In this document: positions 24,263-33,024 of the stretch, in pieces | How positions within the stretch are numbered: position 1 is the first letter of the stretch | Layout of the letters: each line of letters opens with the position of its first letter | DNA from: Candidatus Nitrosopumilus sp. | GTDB taxonomy: Archaea; Thermoproteota; Nitrososphaeria; Nitrososphaerales; Nitrosopumilaceae | Direction: 5' to 3' | DNA: 64,000 nucleotides | NCBI GenBank assembly: GCA_029864235.1 | Contig: JAOTTW010000001.1 | Coordinates: 21,099-85,098 of the forward strand | Program-made: the position numbers and the translations under genes | Notes under the pieces: generated by a model | What the model was told of the DNA's origin: nothing | The model's database searches: none | Seen by the model: the letters and a program-made list of their open reading frames with translations, nothing else

Positions 24263-25309
24263 TTGGATATAGCAGAAAAAGTCGATTTGATTGAACGTCC
24301 TCCTACTGAAGAAGTAATTACACGTGATGAATTAATTAATTTATTCAAGATAAATTCATCTCCAAAGCATTACATTGGTTTGGAAATCTCTGGTTTCTTA
24401 CATTTAGGTAGTTTGATCAGTACAGGTTTCAAAATTAATGATTTTGTAAAGGCTGGAGTAAAATGTACTATTTTTCTGGCGGATTGGCATACATTAATCA
24501 ATGATAAACTAGGTGGTGATTGGGAAATAATTGCAAAAGTTGCAAAATATTATCAAGACGCTTTTAAAATAGTATGTCCACAGGCGCAAATTATTTTAGG
24601 TTCAGATCTTTATCAAGAAAAAATTGAATATTGGTCTGAACTAATTAAATTCACTAAGCATATGTCACTTGCTAGAACTATGAGAACATTAACAATCATG
24701 GGCCGCTCAGAAAATGAAGAAAAGATTGATCTTGCAAAATTATTATATCCACCTATGCAAGCAGTAGATATTCACTCATTAGATGTCGATATTGCTCATG
24801 CAGGAATGGATCAAAGAAAAATCCATATGTTAGTAAGGGAAATATTTCCAAAAATGAAATGGAAAGTTCCAGTAGCAATTCATCATAGACTTTTACCAGG
24901 TTTATCAAAACCAGTTGGAACTGATGATTCTCAGGTATTAGGAAAAATGAGTAAATCAGATCCAAATTCTGGGATTTTTATTCATAATTCAGATGACGAA
25001 ATTAGAACAAAGATCAAAAAAGCATGGTGTGAAGAGGCAAATATTCAGAATAATCCATTATTGGAAATCTCAAAACATGTAATTTTTCATGAGTTTGATG
25101 AAATGAAAGTTGAAAGACCAGAGAAATTTGGAGGAAGCATTGAATATTCAGATTATAATCAGCTTGAATCAGATTTTGCCCTAAAGAAATTACACCCAAC
25201 AGATCTGAAACAGACTGTAGGAAATTATATTGTAAAAATTATTTCTCCAATTAGAGAAAAACTAAATCTAAGTGAAGAATTGTTTAAAGCAATTAAAAAG
25301 AGCTGTTAG
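24263..25309 (+). CDS. tyrS: Tyrosyl-tRNA synthetase
   Basis: Class I synthetase of archaeal/eukaryotic type, 348 residues. HIGH equivalent HLGS at 47-50 (EISGFLHLGSLIST), KMSKS at 228-232 with SDPNS following. YIGLEISG and GMDQRKIHMLVRE line the tyrosine and tRNA sites. TTG start with a TATA-like TTTAAATAAC about 38 bases upstream. Convergent with cobJ, 4-base overlap at the stops. Confidence 0.95.
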   Translation: MDIAEKVDLIERPPTEEVITRDELINLFKINSSPKHYIGLEISGFLHLGSLISTGFKINDFVKAGVKCTIFLADWHTLINDKLGGDWEIIAKVAKYYQDAFKIVCPQAQIILGSDLYQEKIEYWSELIKFTKHMSLARTMRTLTIMGRSENEEKIDLAKLLYPPMQAVDIHSLDVDIAHAGMDQRKIHMLVREIFPKMKWKVPVAIHHRLLPGLSKPVGTDDSQVLGKMSKSDPNSGIFIHNSDDEIRTKIKKAWCEEANIQNNPLLEISKHVIFHEFDEMKVERPEKFGGSIEYSDYNQLESDFALKKLHPTDLKQTVGNYIVKIISPIREKLNLSEELFKAIKKSC

Positions 25310-26097
25310 ACTTTAAGATTAGGATTGGCTTGTTCCAAATTATATTTAGATTTGTATCCTCTAGGATTAATCATTAGATCTTTGTAGGTAAAAGTTGAGG
25401 AGTTTCCAATAATTACAGTACTAATCATTCCTAATTGATCAGAATGATTTGGAAGATCCTCCAAATTTGTCATTACTATTGTTTGGGAGTCTCTGAATGC
25501 ACCTTTGATGATTGCAACTGGTGTTGTTGGTTTTCTATATTTTAATAGTATTTTTCTTGTATTCTGTAGCTGATGAATTCTTTTCTTACTTGCTGGATTG
25601 TATATTACAATGACAAAATCTCCTTGTGCTGCAGCCTCAACTCTTTTTTCAATGATTTCCCAGGGTACTAACAGGTCACTCATACTAACTACTGCAAAAT
25701 CTGTCATTAGTGGTGAACCGATAATTGATGCACAAGAATTCAAAGCAGAGACGCCAGGAATAATTTCAACTTTAAGTCCATCAATAGGATTCCATCCAGT
25801 TTCTGCAAGCGTTTCATAAATTAATCCAGCCATTCCATAAATTCCAGGATCACCACTAGAAACTAGTGATACAATCTTTCCTGATTTTGCTAAATCAATG
25901 CATTGATGAGCACGCTCGACTTCTTGTGTCATTGCATAGCGATAAACAGTTTTCCCTTCAATCATATCTTGAACAAGGTTTACATATGTTTCATAACCCA
26001 CAATTGTATCACTTTCATTAATTACTTGTTTTGCACGAAAAGTCATATGATCATGATGTCCAGGACCAACACCAACTATGTAGAGTTTACCGTTCAT
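25306..26097 (-). CDS. cobJ: Precorrin-3B (cobalt-precorrin-3) C17-methyltransferase
   Basis: SAM-dependent ring-contraction methyltransferase of cobalamin synthesis. The 263 residues start KLYIVGVGPGHHDHMT, with SSGDPGIYGMAGLI, IPGVSALNSCASIIGSPL, SDLLVPWEIIEKR, VIYNPASKKR and a final TVIIGNSST, all diagnostic of CobJ/CbiH. ATG start. It stands apart from other cob genes here but, with bluB, shows the pathway. Confidence 0.93.
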   Translation of the reverse strand: MNGKLYIVGVGPGHHDHMTFRAKQVINESDTIVGYETYVNLVQDMIEGKTVYRYAMTQEVERAHQCIDLAKSGKIVSLVSSGDPGIYGMAGLIYETLAETGWNPIDGLKVEIIPGVSALNSCASIIGSPLMTDFAVVSMSDLLVPWEIIEKRVEAAAQGDFVIVIYNPASKKRIHQLQNTRKILLKYRKPTTPVAIIKGAFRDSQTIVMTNLEDLPNHSDQLGMISTVIIGNSSTFTYKDLMINPRGYKSKYNLEQANPNLKV

Positions 26098-26140
26098 TTT
26101 AAAATAAAACTGATTTAAACCAATTTATCCCTTTAGCAAT

Positions 26141-27604
26141 TCACTGAAATGGATCGATGAATGGACTATTAACTATGTATTCACTATTCATAGAACGTGC
26201 TACACCAGTCGTAATCTTATTTTCTTTTTTGAAAAAATCAATATCAGAATAAGATTCCAAAATTTTTGCAGAATCTGGTTCATTCCATTCAACATTATGA
26301 ATTCGCCATATTGGGCTATAATTTTCATCATCAAGTACAGCTGTTGCTATTCCTGGTTGAAATCCAAGTGATCCAGAACCTTTAATTCCATTTTGAAATT
26401 GGAAAAAATCAAGTGCAGTAGAATTGGATGCTAGTTTTAAGGATCTAGGCGAATGTATTACTCCCATTATTTCGGCTGGTACCGAAGGGGTTGCATCTGT
26501 AATAATGTAATAGATTGTTCTACCGTCTTGACCCCATCCACGATGAGCAACAAATGTAACAGTCATTTCTTCCTTATTTATTTCAGTAATTTGACCACCA
26601 GCAAATAACAATTCATCAGTAATTCCTTTATCAGTTCTTATTTTCATCTGGCCGTCAGGCCAGATTATCTGAGGAGTATTAAGAACAATTCCAGTTTCAT
26701 TAAATTCAACTCTTTGACTCTCATGTGCATCAATTACATCATCTACTGATTCAAAAAGAGATATGTTTTGTCCTTTTTTCCAAGTTACTTCTATAATGGA
26801 ATTTAGTGCGCTATATTCTGATTCTTGAGATGGTGTACTTGAAAAAACCTCTTCCTGATATCCGTAAAATCCATCTCCTTGAATACCATTAGTAAAAACA
26901 AAAATTTTTTGCAAGGTTTTTTCAGGAATGTTTGTTAGCGGATAAGCTGTCTGGACTTGCCATTCTTGTTTTTCTGAAATAATTTTTGCGAATTCTCTGT
27001 CGCTTGAATCAGTAATAATATAGAAAATTAATTGATCATTGTAAAATCCTTTATGCATGGGAATAGTAACAGGAATGTTTGCTCTTGAGAGTGGTATTGA
27101 TGGTTCTTTATTTTCAAATTCAATTTTTTTCATAATTACTTCAGTGGATTGCCCTCGAATCCAACCATCAAGACTTACAGTTACTGTAAATTCTTTTGAA
27201 TGTGGGGAATGGAAAGCAAGTGCAGCCCCAGTAAACTCAAAAGAATCTGATTTTTTATCAAGGTCTACCAGAGATAACCCATAGATTGTTTTTCCATCAA
27301 TACTCCAAATAGGTTGTCCTTTTGCATCATTTTCATTAATTTCATGTAAAACAATAATTTGCACTGGTTCACTTGAAGAAAATGTGATTGAACCATCATA
27401 GATAGTTCCTTGATTAGGTGACAGAATCATCGCTAACTGATGTTTTTCATGTCCTATAGCAGGATCTTGAGTAGATGTTATAGTTTGAGTAAAATGGATT
27501 TTTTTTCTTGAACCTGCATTTGCAAATTGATCAGATGTGATAGATAATATTAAAAATCCAGCTACAAAAATCCCAATTATCAAAAATACTAAAACAGTAT
27601 TCAA
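26141..27604 (-). CDS. Secreted/anchored protein with duplicated domain, unknown function
   Basis: 487 residues: N-terminal membrane helix/signal (about 3-24, LVFLIIGIFVAGFLILS) and an extracytoplasmic beta-rich body. Two repeats align by eye: IPMHKGFYNDQLIFYIITDSS...FVFTNGIQGDGFYGYQ and VAHRGWGQDGRTIYYIITDAT...FQFQNGIKGSGSLGFQ, each followed by a tryptophan strand (EVTWKK, NVEWNE). An additional N-terminal domain (35-165) precedes them. No catalytic motif or family recognised with certainty. TTG start. Confidence 0.7.
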   Translation of the reverse strand: MNTVLVFLIIGIFVAGFLILSITSDQFANAGSRKKIHFTQTITSTQDPAIGHEKHQLAMILSPNQGTIYDGSITFSSSEPVQIIVLHEINENDAKGQPIWSIDGKTIYGLSLVDLDKKSDSFEFTGAALAFHSPHSKEFTVTVSLDGWIRGQSTEVIMKKIEFENKEPSIPLSRANIPVTIPMHKGFYNDQLIFYIITDSSDREFAKIISEKQEWQVQTAYPLTNIPEKTLQKIFVFTNGIQGDGFYGYQEEVFSSTPSQESEYSALNSIIEVTWKKGQNISLFESVDDVIDAHESQRVEFNETGIVLNTPQIIWPDGQMKIRTDKGITDELLFAGGQITEINKEEMTVTFVAHRGWGQDGRTIYYIITDATPSVPAEIMGVIHSPRSLKLASNSTALDFFQFQNGIKGSGSLGFQPGIATAVLDDENYSPIWRIHNVEWNEPDSAKILESYSDIDFFKKENKITTGVARSMNSEYIVNSPFIDPFQ

Positions 27605-27642
27605 CGTAAATAGTTGTTAATATTCCCTTAAATGATTTTATT

Positions 27643-29046
27643 TTAATTAATTTTGTCTAGTTTAAATGCATCATGGATTGCCTTTACTGCATCTTGGGAA
27701 TCTGAATTTTTGATAACAAATGCTAGATTGAGTTCTGATGAGCCTTGAGTTATCATTGCTACATTGATTTTATTTTTTTCAATAGCATCGAATACTTTAG
27801 ATGCTACGCCAACAGTACCACGCATTCCTGAGCCAATAAGAGCAATAATGGCAACATCTGTGGTTACCTCAAGTTTTTTGATAATTTTTCCTAGTAATGC
27901 TATCTCCAATGCATTTACTGCTTTATCTAGATCAGCATTTTTAACAACTATTGTAATACTAGATTCTGAGGGATTTTGTGATATCATCATGACGTTTATT
28001 TCGGCTTTTGCAAGTGTAGCAAAAATTTTAGCAGCAGTACCAGGCGTACCTAACATACTTCCACCTCGTATATCGATCAATCCATTATGAAGAATATTAC
28101 TTACACATTTTACGGTATTTTTTACAGATGGTGAGGGAGATGCTGTAACTAGTGTTCCTTCATTTTTTACATTAAATGAACTTCGTATTCTTATTGGAAT
28201 TTTTTTAGTAAGAAGTGGTTCAAATGTTCGTGGATGAATCTGTTTGGCTCCAAACAAAGCCATTTCAATTGCTTCTATGTATGAAACTTCTTTGAGTAGT
28301 TTTGCATTTTTAACAATTTTGGGATCAGCAGTCATTAATCCATTAACATCGCTCATTAACCAAATTTCATCTGCTTTTATGCAAGAACCAATAATGGTTG
28401 CAGTATAATCAGAACCACCTCGTCCAAATGTGGTAATGTGACCATGTTGGTCTGCACCAGTAAATCCACCTATTATTGGAACTATGTTCTTTGAAAATAA
28501 TAATTCTATAGTTTTGGATACTCTTAATTTGGTTGTATCCATTAATGGTTTGGACTCACCAAAATTGGAATCAGTGACTATTCCAACATCTTTACCAGTT
28601 AATGAGATTGATTTTTTACCTGTATCATGTATTGCAAAAGAAATTAATTTTATTGAAATACGTTCTCCAAAAGAATTCAAATAATCCATTGATCGAGGGG
28701 TAACTTCACCAAGTAATATCATTCCATTAATTAGTGCAACGAGTTCCTTAAAGTCTTCATCTAATTTTTGTAATAATTTCTTTCTTAATTCTGATTTTTT
28801 GATAGTTTGTTTTGCAATTTGTTTAGATCTATTGATTATTTTTGATGCTAGTTGTTGAGCTTTTTGTTTGTTTTCTTTTTTTATTGACTTGGAAATTTCC
28901 ATTAGGTCATCGGTTGTTCCATTAATTGCAGAACAAACAACTGTCACTTTGTTCTGTTTTAATAAGGAATTTACATATTTGGCAATAGATTGAATATCTT
29001 TTGCAGTTGAGATTGATGTACCACCATATTTTAAAACAAGTCTCAA
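27643..29046 (-). CDS. lysC: Aspartate kinase
   Basis: Phosphorylates aspartate for threonine, methionine and lysine synthesis. 467 residues: KYGGTSI near the start, SFGERIS, FTGADQHGHITTFGRGGSDYTA in the kinase core, and two C-terminal ACT domains (from about 305: DIRGGSMLGTPGTAAKIF and ALIGSGMRGTVGVASKVF), so feedback regulation by an amino acid is expected. TTG start. Same strand and close behind pcn, with a 35-base gap. Confidence 0.94.
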   Translation of the reverse strand: MRLVLKYGGTSISTAKDIQSIAKYVNSLLKQNKVTVVCSAINGTTDDLMEISKSIKKENKQKAQQLASKIINRSKQIAKQTIKKSELRKKLLQKLDEDFKELVALINGMILLGEVTPRSMDYLNSFGERISIKLISFAIHDTGKKSISLTGKDVGIVTDSNFGESKPLMDTTKLRVSKTIELLFSKNIVPIIGGFTGADQHGHITTFGRGGSDYTATIIGSCIKADEIWLMSDVNGLMTADPKIVKNAKLLKEVSYIEAIEMALFGAKQIHPRTFEPLLTKKIPIRIRSSFNVKNEGTLVTASPSPSVKNTVKCVSNILHNGLIDIRGGSMLGTPGTAAKIFATLAKAEINVMMISQNPSESSITIVVKNADLDKAVNALEIALLGKIIKKLEVTTDVAIIALIGSGMRGTVGVASKVFDAIEKNKINVAMITQGSSELNLAFVIKNSDSQDAVKAIHDAFKLDKIN

Positions 29047-29081
29047 TTCAAAATATCTGAATTAACCAATCTTTAAATGCT

Positions 29082-29828
29082 TTAACTTTCTACGCGTGGA
29101 GCCAAATAAAAGTGAATTCTGCCTATGTTTGCTACTTTAAATTCAATTCGTAGTGGTTTTGCACTAGAAAATTCACATGTAATTTGACCAGCAGTTGTTC
29201 CTACTGCTTTCACTACAGGATTAAGATATTCAAGACTATATGTGCCTGTACTATCTTCTTTTGAAGAAATTTCTTCAATTTCATCAGTATTCTTTTCTAG
29301 TTCAATTATCACTTCACCAGAATCACCTTTTCCAGAGAAATCTGCTTTTGAATTAGAGGTATGCATTGTTAAATAATCAGAAACAACCTGAACATCACCT
29401 AAGATTTTATCAAATTTTGAGGACGATAATGTAATTTTAGAATCATATGGAATTTTTGGTAGCGGAGTATCAGTTGCAGAACTCTCAATTAATCGCATTT
29501 TATATTTTTTATTTTTTCCAATTGTTACAAGTAGCATATTTTGTTCAGAAATACTAATTTCTATACTGTCTTTTTTTTCTGCTCTTTTAATGAGTTTAGA
29601 AAATTCATCGATTCGAACTCCAAATTTTATATCACTATCACATTCATATTTTTCAAATGCTGAATTTGGCCATGAGATATCAATTAATGCAACGTGTGAT
29701 GGATCCATGCCTCGAAAAGTAATTCCCTCTGCTGTTGCAACAAAAGTAGCTTCTTCAACAAGAGTGGATATTGCTGAGATGATAGCTTTTAGATCATCAG
29801 AACCACTTGTTTTTGCTTCAAAAGTCAA
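29082..29828 (-). CDS. pcn: DNA sliding clamp PCNA
   Basis: 248-residue ring-forming processivity factor. Two-fold internal repeat with ITFRGMDPSHVALIDISWP in the first half, an interdomain loop region KITLSSSKFDKIL, and the C-terminal EFSSAKPLRIEF and GRIHFYLAPRVES strands. Length fits a homotrimer subunit. TTG start. Upstream lie TFS and rpo11 on the same strand, an information-processing group. Confidence 0.94.
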   Translation of the reverse strand: MTFEAKTSGSDDLKAIISAISTLVEEATFVATAEGITFRGMDPSHVALIDISWPNSAFEKYECDSDIKFGVRIDEFSKLIKRAEKKDSIEISISEQNMLLVTIGKNKKYKMRLIESSATDTPLPKIPYDSKITLSSSKFDKILGDVQVVSDYLTMHTSNSKADFSGKGDSGEVIIELEKNTDEIEEISSKEDSTGTYSLEYLNPVVKAVGTTAGQITCEFSSAKPLRIEFKVANIGRIHFYLAPRVES

Positions 29829-29863
29829 GCTAACATTGTTGAACTTAATGTTCCAGTTAAACG

Positions 29864-30178
29864 TTATGCGTAATTACGCCATGTATATCTGCATTTGTTA
29901 CATCGGTAAAATTGAGTTGTGGGTTCATCAGCACTTCTGGTTTGCAACATCCACCATACTGCTTCATCATTACCACATTTTTCACATTCTATTTTGATTG
30001 TAGGTAATGATTCTTCTCCTTCATTTTCCGCTAAAACATTGAAATTCGATTGAGTTTCTCCTTTTACTACTTTCTTGGCATGCTTATTTTCTTGTCCTTC
30101 AATATAATTACATTTAGGGCATTGAAGTTTAGAATCACTTTTTTTTAATTTGACCTCACAATTAGGGCAAAATTTCAT
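29864..30178 (-). CDS. Transcription factor S (TFIIS/Rpb9-like cleavage factor)
   Basis: 104 residues with an N-terminal zinc ribbon (CPNCEVKLKK, CPKCNYIEG) and a C-terminal ribbon (CEKCGNDEAVWW, RCNKCRYTWRNY) carrying the acidic tip RSADEPTTQF. The Asp-Glu pair is what stimulates RNA cleavage by stalled polymerase, so it should be an active TFS. Its ATG shares one base with the rpo11 stop codon (TAATG), so translation is coupled. Confidence 0.93.
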   Translation of the reverse strand: MKFCPNCEVKLKKSDSKLQCPKCNYIEGQENKHAKKVVKGETQSNFNVLAENEGEESLPTIKIECEKCGNDEAVWWMLQTRSADEPTTQFYRCNKCRYTWRNYA

Positions 30179-30456
30179 TAGTTTACCTGAATTTTTGAAT
30201 TAAATAATTGTTTAAACTCATTGGACATTTTTATTGCGGAATCTACCGCTTTTTTCATTTCCGTCAGAGGTTTTGTACTTGAATTAACTTTCATCCAGCA
30301 TTCATTGGTAAGAGGATGTTTGACTATAACTCCAGCAAAATCGATATTTGATTCCTTGAGTAGCTCATGTTGAATAATATACAAGATACCAATGTCAGTT
30401 TCTTTAATTGAAAGACTAATCTCTTTTGGTTCTGAATTAATTACTTGAGCGCGCAT
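30178..30456 (-). CDS. rpo11: RNA polymerase subunit Rpo11 (RpoL)
   Basis: 92 residues of the Rpo3/Rpo11 assembly platform: KETDIGILYIIQHELLKES, then DFAGVIVKHPLTNECWMKV, the alpha-like dimerisation motif. ATG start; the stop overlaps the TFS start by one base. Near-divergent with the unknown protein at 30510. Confidence 0.92.
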   Translation of the reverse strand: MRAQVINSEPKEISLSIKETDIGILYIIQHELLKESNIDFAGVIVKHPLTNECWMKVNSSTKPLTEMKKAVDSAIKMSNEFKQLFNSKIQVN

Positions 30457-30509
30457 GTATTCGGAAAAAGCACTTATTGTGGATATAAATCATTATGAGC
30501 AGTTAGGTA

Positions 30510-31046
30510 ATGGTTGAAAGTAAGATTTCTGAGATTGAATTAATCAAAAATAAGGATGAGTATTCTGTGGATGATACTATTGAGATTATTGTAAACTTTT
30601 CAATTCAAGGGGGTATTAGGAATGCCTTCAATGAGACAAGTTGGACAAAAGCCTATAATAATAATGATGTTTCATTCAAGCTCAAATATGGTGTAAGCCT
30701 CTTCTCTGGTGGTTTTAGGAAAAAAGGAATCGGAAAAACTATTGATACTTATAGAAAAGCTTCAATTTTTTGGACAAGAAATCCAAAACTAGTAAATCCG
30801 ATGAAAGATAGAAGAATTTGGGTTCAAGTTGCAAAGAATTTTGAACCATTTATTAGACTTTCAGAAGAAGAAGTCAGGGAGGAATTATTTGATTTTGGTG
30901 AAAAAATTACATTCAAGGCATCAGAATTAGGAAAAGGAAAGTATAGGATTGGAGCAGAGGTTTTTACATCTTGGCAAAAGCATGACTATACAGAACCAGG
31001 AAGTATTAAGAATAATTCTAAAGAGATTGAGATTACGATCAATTAG
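30510..31046 (+). CDS. Unknown beta-rich protein
   Basis: 178 residues, no signal or membrane helix. Predicted beta-sandwich: SEIELIKNKDEYSVDDTIEI, a central basic/aromatic segment FSGGFRKKGIGKTIDTYRKA, WTRNPKLVNPMKDRRIWVQV, and a final FTSWQKHDYTEPG strand pair. The strand pattern is loosely like arrestin or Spo0M folds, but I would not assign it. ATG start. Followed by two small tandem genes on the same strand. Confidence 0.65.
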   Translation: MVESKISEIELIKNKDEYSVDDTIEIIVNFSIQGGIRNAFNETSWTKAYNNNDVSFKLKYGVSLFSGGFRKKGIGKTIDTYRKASIFWTRNPKLVNPMKDRRIWVQVAKNFEPFIRLSEEEVREELFDFGEKITFKASELGKGKYRIGAEVFTSWQKHDYTEPGSIKNNSKEIEITIN

Positions 31047-31076
31047 GGATATAAGGAACTTTTTCAAATAATTAAC

Positions 31077-31229
31077 ATGGCAAAATATGATGGTCTATTA
31101 GGACAACCAATTCTAGAGGTTGAGGAACCTGACAAAGAAGGTGGGATTACATTTATCTTCAAAGATAATAGATTTTTATTTGTAAAAGCAGTTGATGGAA
31201 AGATTGAAACCGTATCTATTCCAGAATAG
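31077..31229 (+). CDS. Mini-protein A of a tandem pair (50 aa)
   Basis: A 50-codon frame from ATG to TAG: acidic LEVEEPDKEGGITFIFKDNR and FLFVKAVDGKIETVSIPE, reading as a small four-strand beta sheet. Starts 30 bases after the previous gene; the next frame begins at the very next base. The sequence clearly resembles its neighbour. Function unknown. Confidence 0.62.
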   Translation: MAKYDGLLGQPILEVEEPDKEGGITFIFKDNRFLFVKAVDGKIETVSIPE

Positions 31230-31385
31230 GTGAAAATGATGGAGAAGTTTGATCGAATTAAAATGATAGAACTTGTAAAGGTTGAAGATCCAGATTCCGA
31301 GGATGGATTAACGTTGGTATTTCAGGAAAATAAAATATTAAAGATCAAAATTGTTAATGGAAAACTAGTTTCAGAATTTGTATGA
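31230..31385 (+). CDS. Mini-protein B of a tandem pair (51 aa)
   Basis: Starts GTG immediately after the TAG of mini-protein A (ATG 31236 or 31239 are alternatives) and runs 51 codons. ELVKVEDPDSEDGLTLVFQE and NKILKIKIVNGKLVSEFV align with ILEVEEPDKEGGITFIFKD and NRFLFVKAVDGKIETV of A, so the two are tandem paralogues. Convergent with the phosphatase gene. Confidence 0.62.
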   Translation: MKMMEKFDRIKMIELVKVEDPDSEDGLTLVFQENKILKIKIVNGKLVSEFV

Positions 31386-31389
31386 GCTT

Positions 31390-31884
31390 TTAATATTCTA
31401 AATGTTTTTCATAAAAGCTAATAGCTAATTCTTGTACTTCAGATTGAATAGAACCTGGTCTTTCTTTCCTTACTTTGTTAATTGCATCTTGTGCAGAAAA
31501 TTTTTCATATTTTACTAAATAACATGCCAAGATGGTTCCTGCTCTTCCCATTCCAGCAGCACAATGAACCATTACAGCTTGATTTTCAGAAATATTTTCA
31601 TGTATAAAATTTACAGCAGTATCAATTCTATCCATATCTGGTGCAGTAAAATCCGGTGTAGGTATATGTAAGTAATCAATCTCTTTAATCCAGTTTTCAG
31701 GTAACGCATTTTCTGTCATTGTTACAATTGATTTTACACCTTGACTCATAATCCATTCTAGTTCATCAAAAGTGGTAGGCATTCCAGAACCTGCAAGTTT
31801 TTCTTCAATTAACCATGAGAAGTTTGTGGGTTTTTTGGTAATTTTTCCATGTACTTTTCTCCAAAGATTACCTGGTTTGCTCAT
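31390..31884 (-). CDS. Dual-specificity-type protein phosphatase
   Basis: 164-residue cysteine phosphatase. P-loop HCAAGMGRAG (CX5R) with the general acid likely Asp in PTPDFTAPDMDR. The N-terminal NFSWLIEEKLAGSGMPTT resembles archaeal DUSP-like enzymes. It would dephosphorylate phosphotyrosine, phosphoserine or another phosphate ester; substrates are not readable. ATG start; divergent from amrS, 81 bases apart. Confidence 0.88.
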   Translation of the reverse strand: MSKPGNLWRKVHGKITKKPTNFSWLIEEKLAGSGMPTTFDELEWIMSQGVKSIVTMTENALPENWIKEIDYLHIPTPDFTAPDMDRIDTAVNFIHENISENQAVMVHCAAGMGRAGTILACYLVKYEKFSAQDAINKVRKERPGSIQSEVQELAISFYEKHLEY

Positions 31885-31965
31885 GCATTATCTTGGTATT
31901 TCTATATTTTTAGGATTGCGAATAGTAGATTCATCTTATATTGATAAAACAGGTACTAGATATTG

Positions 31966-33024
31966 ATGGAAAAAGAAGCAGTTCTGTATGAGAAACTTTC
32001 TGGAAATAAGGTTCGATGTACTGCATGTGCAAGATATTGTGAAATGAGTGATGGTCAAATTGGTTTATGTGGTATTCGTGGGAATAAAAATGGAAAATTA
32101 GATCTGTTTGTTTATGGTAAAGTCATAGCTGGACATGTTGATCCTATTGAGAAAAAGCCTGTGACTCATTATTATCCTGGTTCTAAAGTATTTTCAATTG
32201 CTACAACTGGATGTAATTGGCTCTGCAAATATTGTCAGAACTATGATATAAGCCAACGAAGAAAGATAGAGGGAATAGACATGACTCCTGAACAAGTTGT
32301 TCAAACAGCATTGAATAATTGTGCTGATGGAATTGCATACACTTACAATGAGCCATCAATTTTTATTGAATTTGCAAGAGATTGTGGAGTTATTGCACAT
32401 GAAAAGAACCTTTACAACGTTTTTGTTTCTAATGGGTATAATACTCCTGAATCAGTAAAAATGATGGGAGAATTTTTAGATTCCATTACAATTGATTTCA
32501 AAGGAAATGCAGAACCAAATTTCACACGAAAGTATATTGGTGTTCCAGATCCTAAACCAATTTTTGATACATTAATTGAAATTCGGGATAAAACAAAAAT
32601 TCATGTAGAAATAACAGATTTGATTATTCCCCAAGTAGGCGATAGTTTAGAGTATGCAGAAAAACTCTGTAAGTTCATTTATGATGAGTTTGGACCTGAA
32701 ATGCCCATTCATTTTTTACGTTTTCATCCAGATTATAAAATGATGGAATTTGATTCAACCCCGATTAAAACACTAGAAAAACATCATGAGATTGCAAAAA
32801 AAGTTGGCTTAAAGTATGCATATATAGGAAATGTGCCAGGACATCTCTTGGAACATACCTATTGTCCAGAATGTAATAATATAGCAATCAAACGATTTGG
32901 CTTTAATATTGAAAAATGGAATCTTGATGATCAAAATAAATGTAAATCGTGTGGAAACAAGATTCCAATTATTGGAAAATTATCAAAAAATTATAAAAAG
33001 AATAGATTTCATTTTGCCAGTTAA
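31966..33024 (+). CDS. amrS: AmmeMemoRadiSam-system radical SAM enzyme (AmrS)
   Basis: 352 residues. The cluster motif CNWLCKYC is preceded by an N-terminal metal-type CTACARYCEMSDGQIGLCGIR, and SIATTGCNW, AYTYNEPSIF and LRFHPDYKM are typical of AmrS. A C-terminal zinc ribbon (CPECNN, CKSCGNK) ends the protein. The TTG at 31963 directly before ATG 31966 is unlikely to be the start. Partner proteins (Memo, AMMECR1) are not in this window, so the reaction is unknown. Convergent 4-base overlap with the cyclase. Confidence 0.88.
   Translation: MEKEAVLYEKLSGNKVRCTACARYCEMSDGQIGLCGIRGNKNGKLDLFVYGKVIAGHVDPIEKKPVTHYYPGSKVFSIATTGCNWLCKYCQNYDISQRRKIEGIDMTPEQVVQTALNNCADGIAYTYNEPSIFIEFARDCGVIAHEKNLYNVFVSNGYNTPESVKMMGEFLDSITIDFKGNAEPNFTRKYIGVPDPKPIFDTLIEIRDKTKIHVEITDLIIPQVGDSLEYAEKLCKFIYDEFGPEMPIHFLRFHPDYKMMEFDSTPIKTLEKHHEIAKKVGLKYAYIGNVPGHLLEHTYCPECNNIAIKRFGFNIEKWNLDDQNKCKSCGNKIPIIGKLSKNYKKNRFHFAS

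Noticed and set aside
27764..28090. Plus-strand frame of 108 codons
   Set aside because: Entirely antisense to the lysC ACT-domain region, where all codons are explained by conserved protein sequence.
29590..29997. Plus-strand frame of 135 codons
   Set aside because: Spans antisense of pcn, the intergenic gap and TFS; both are certain genes, and the translation has no domain pattern.
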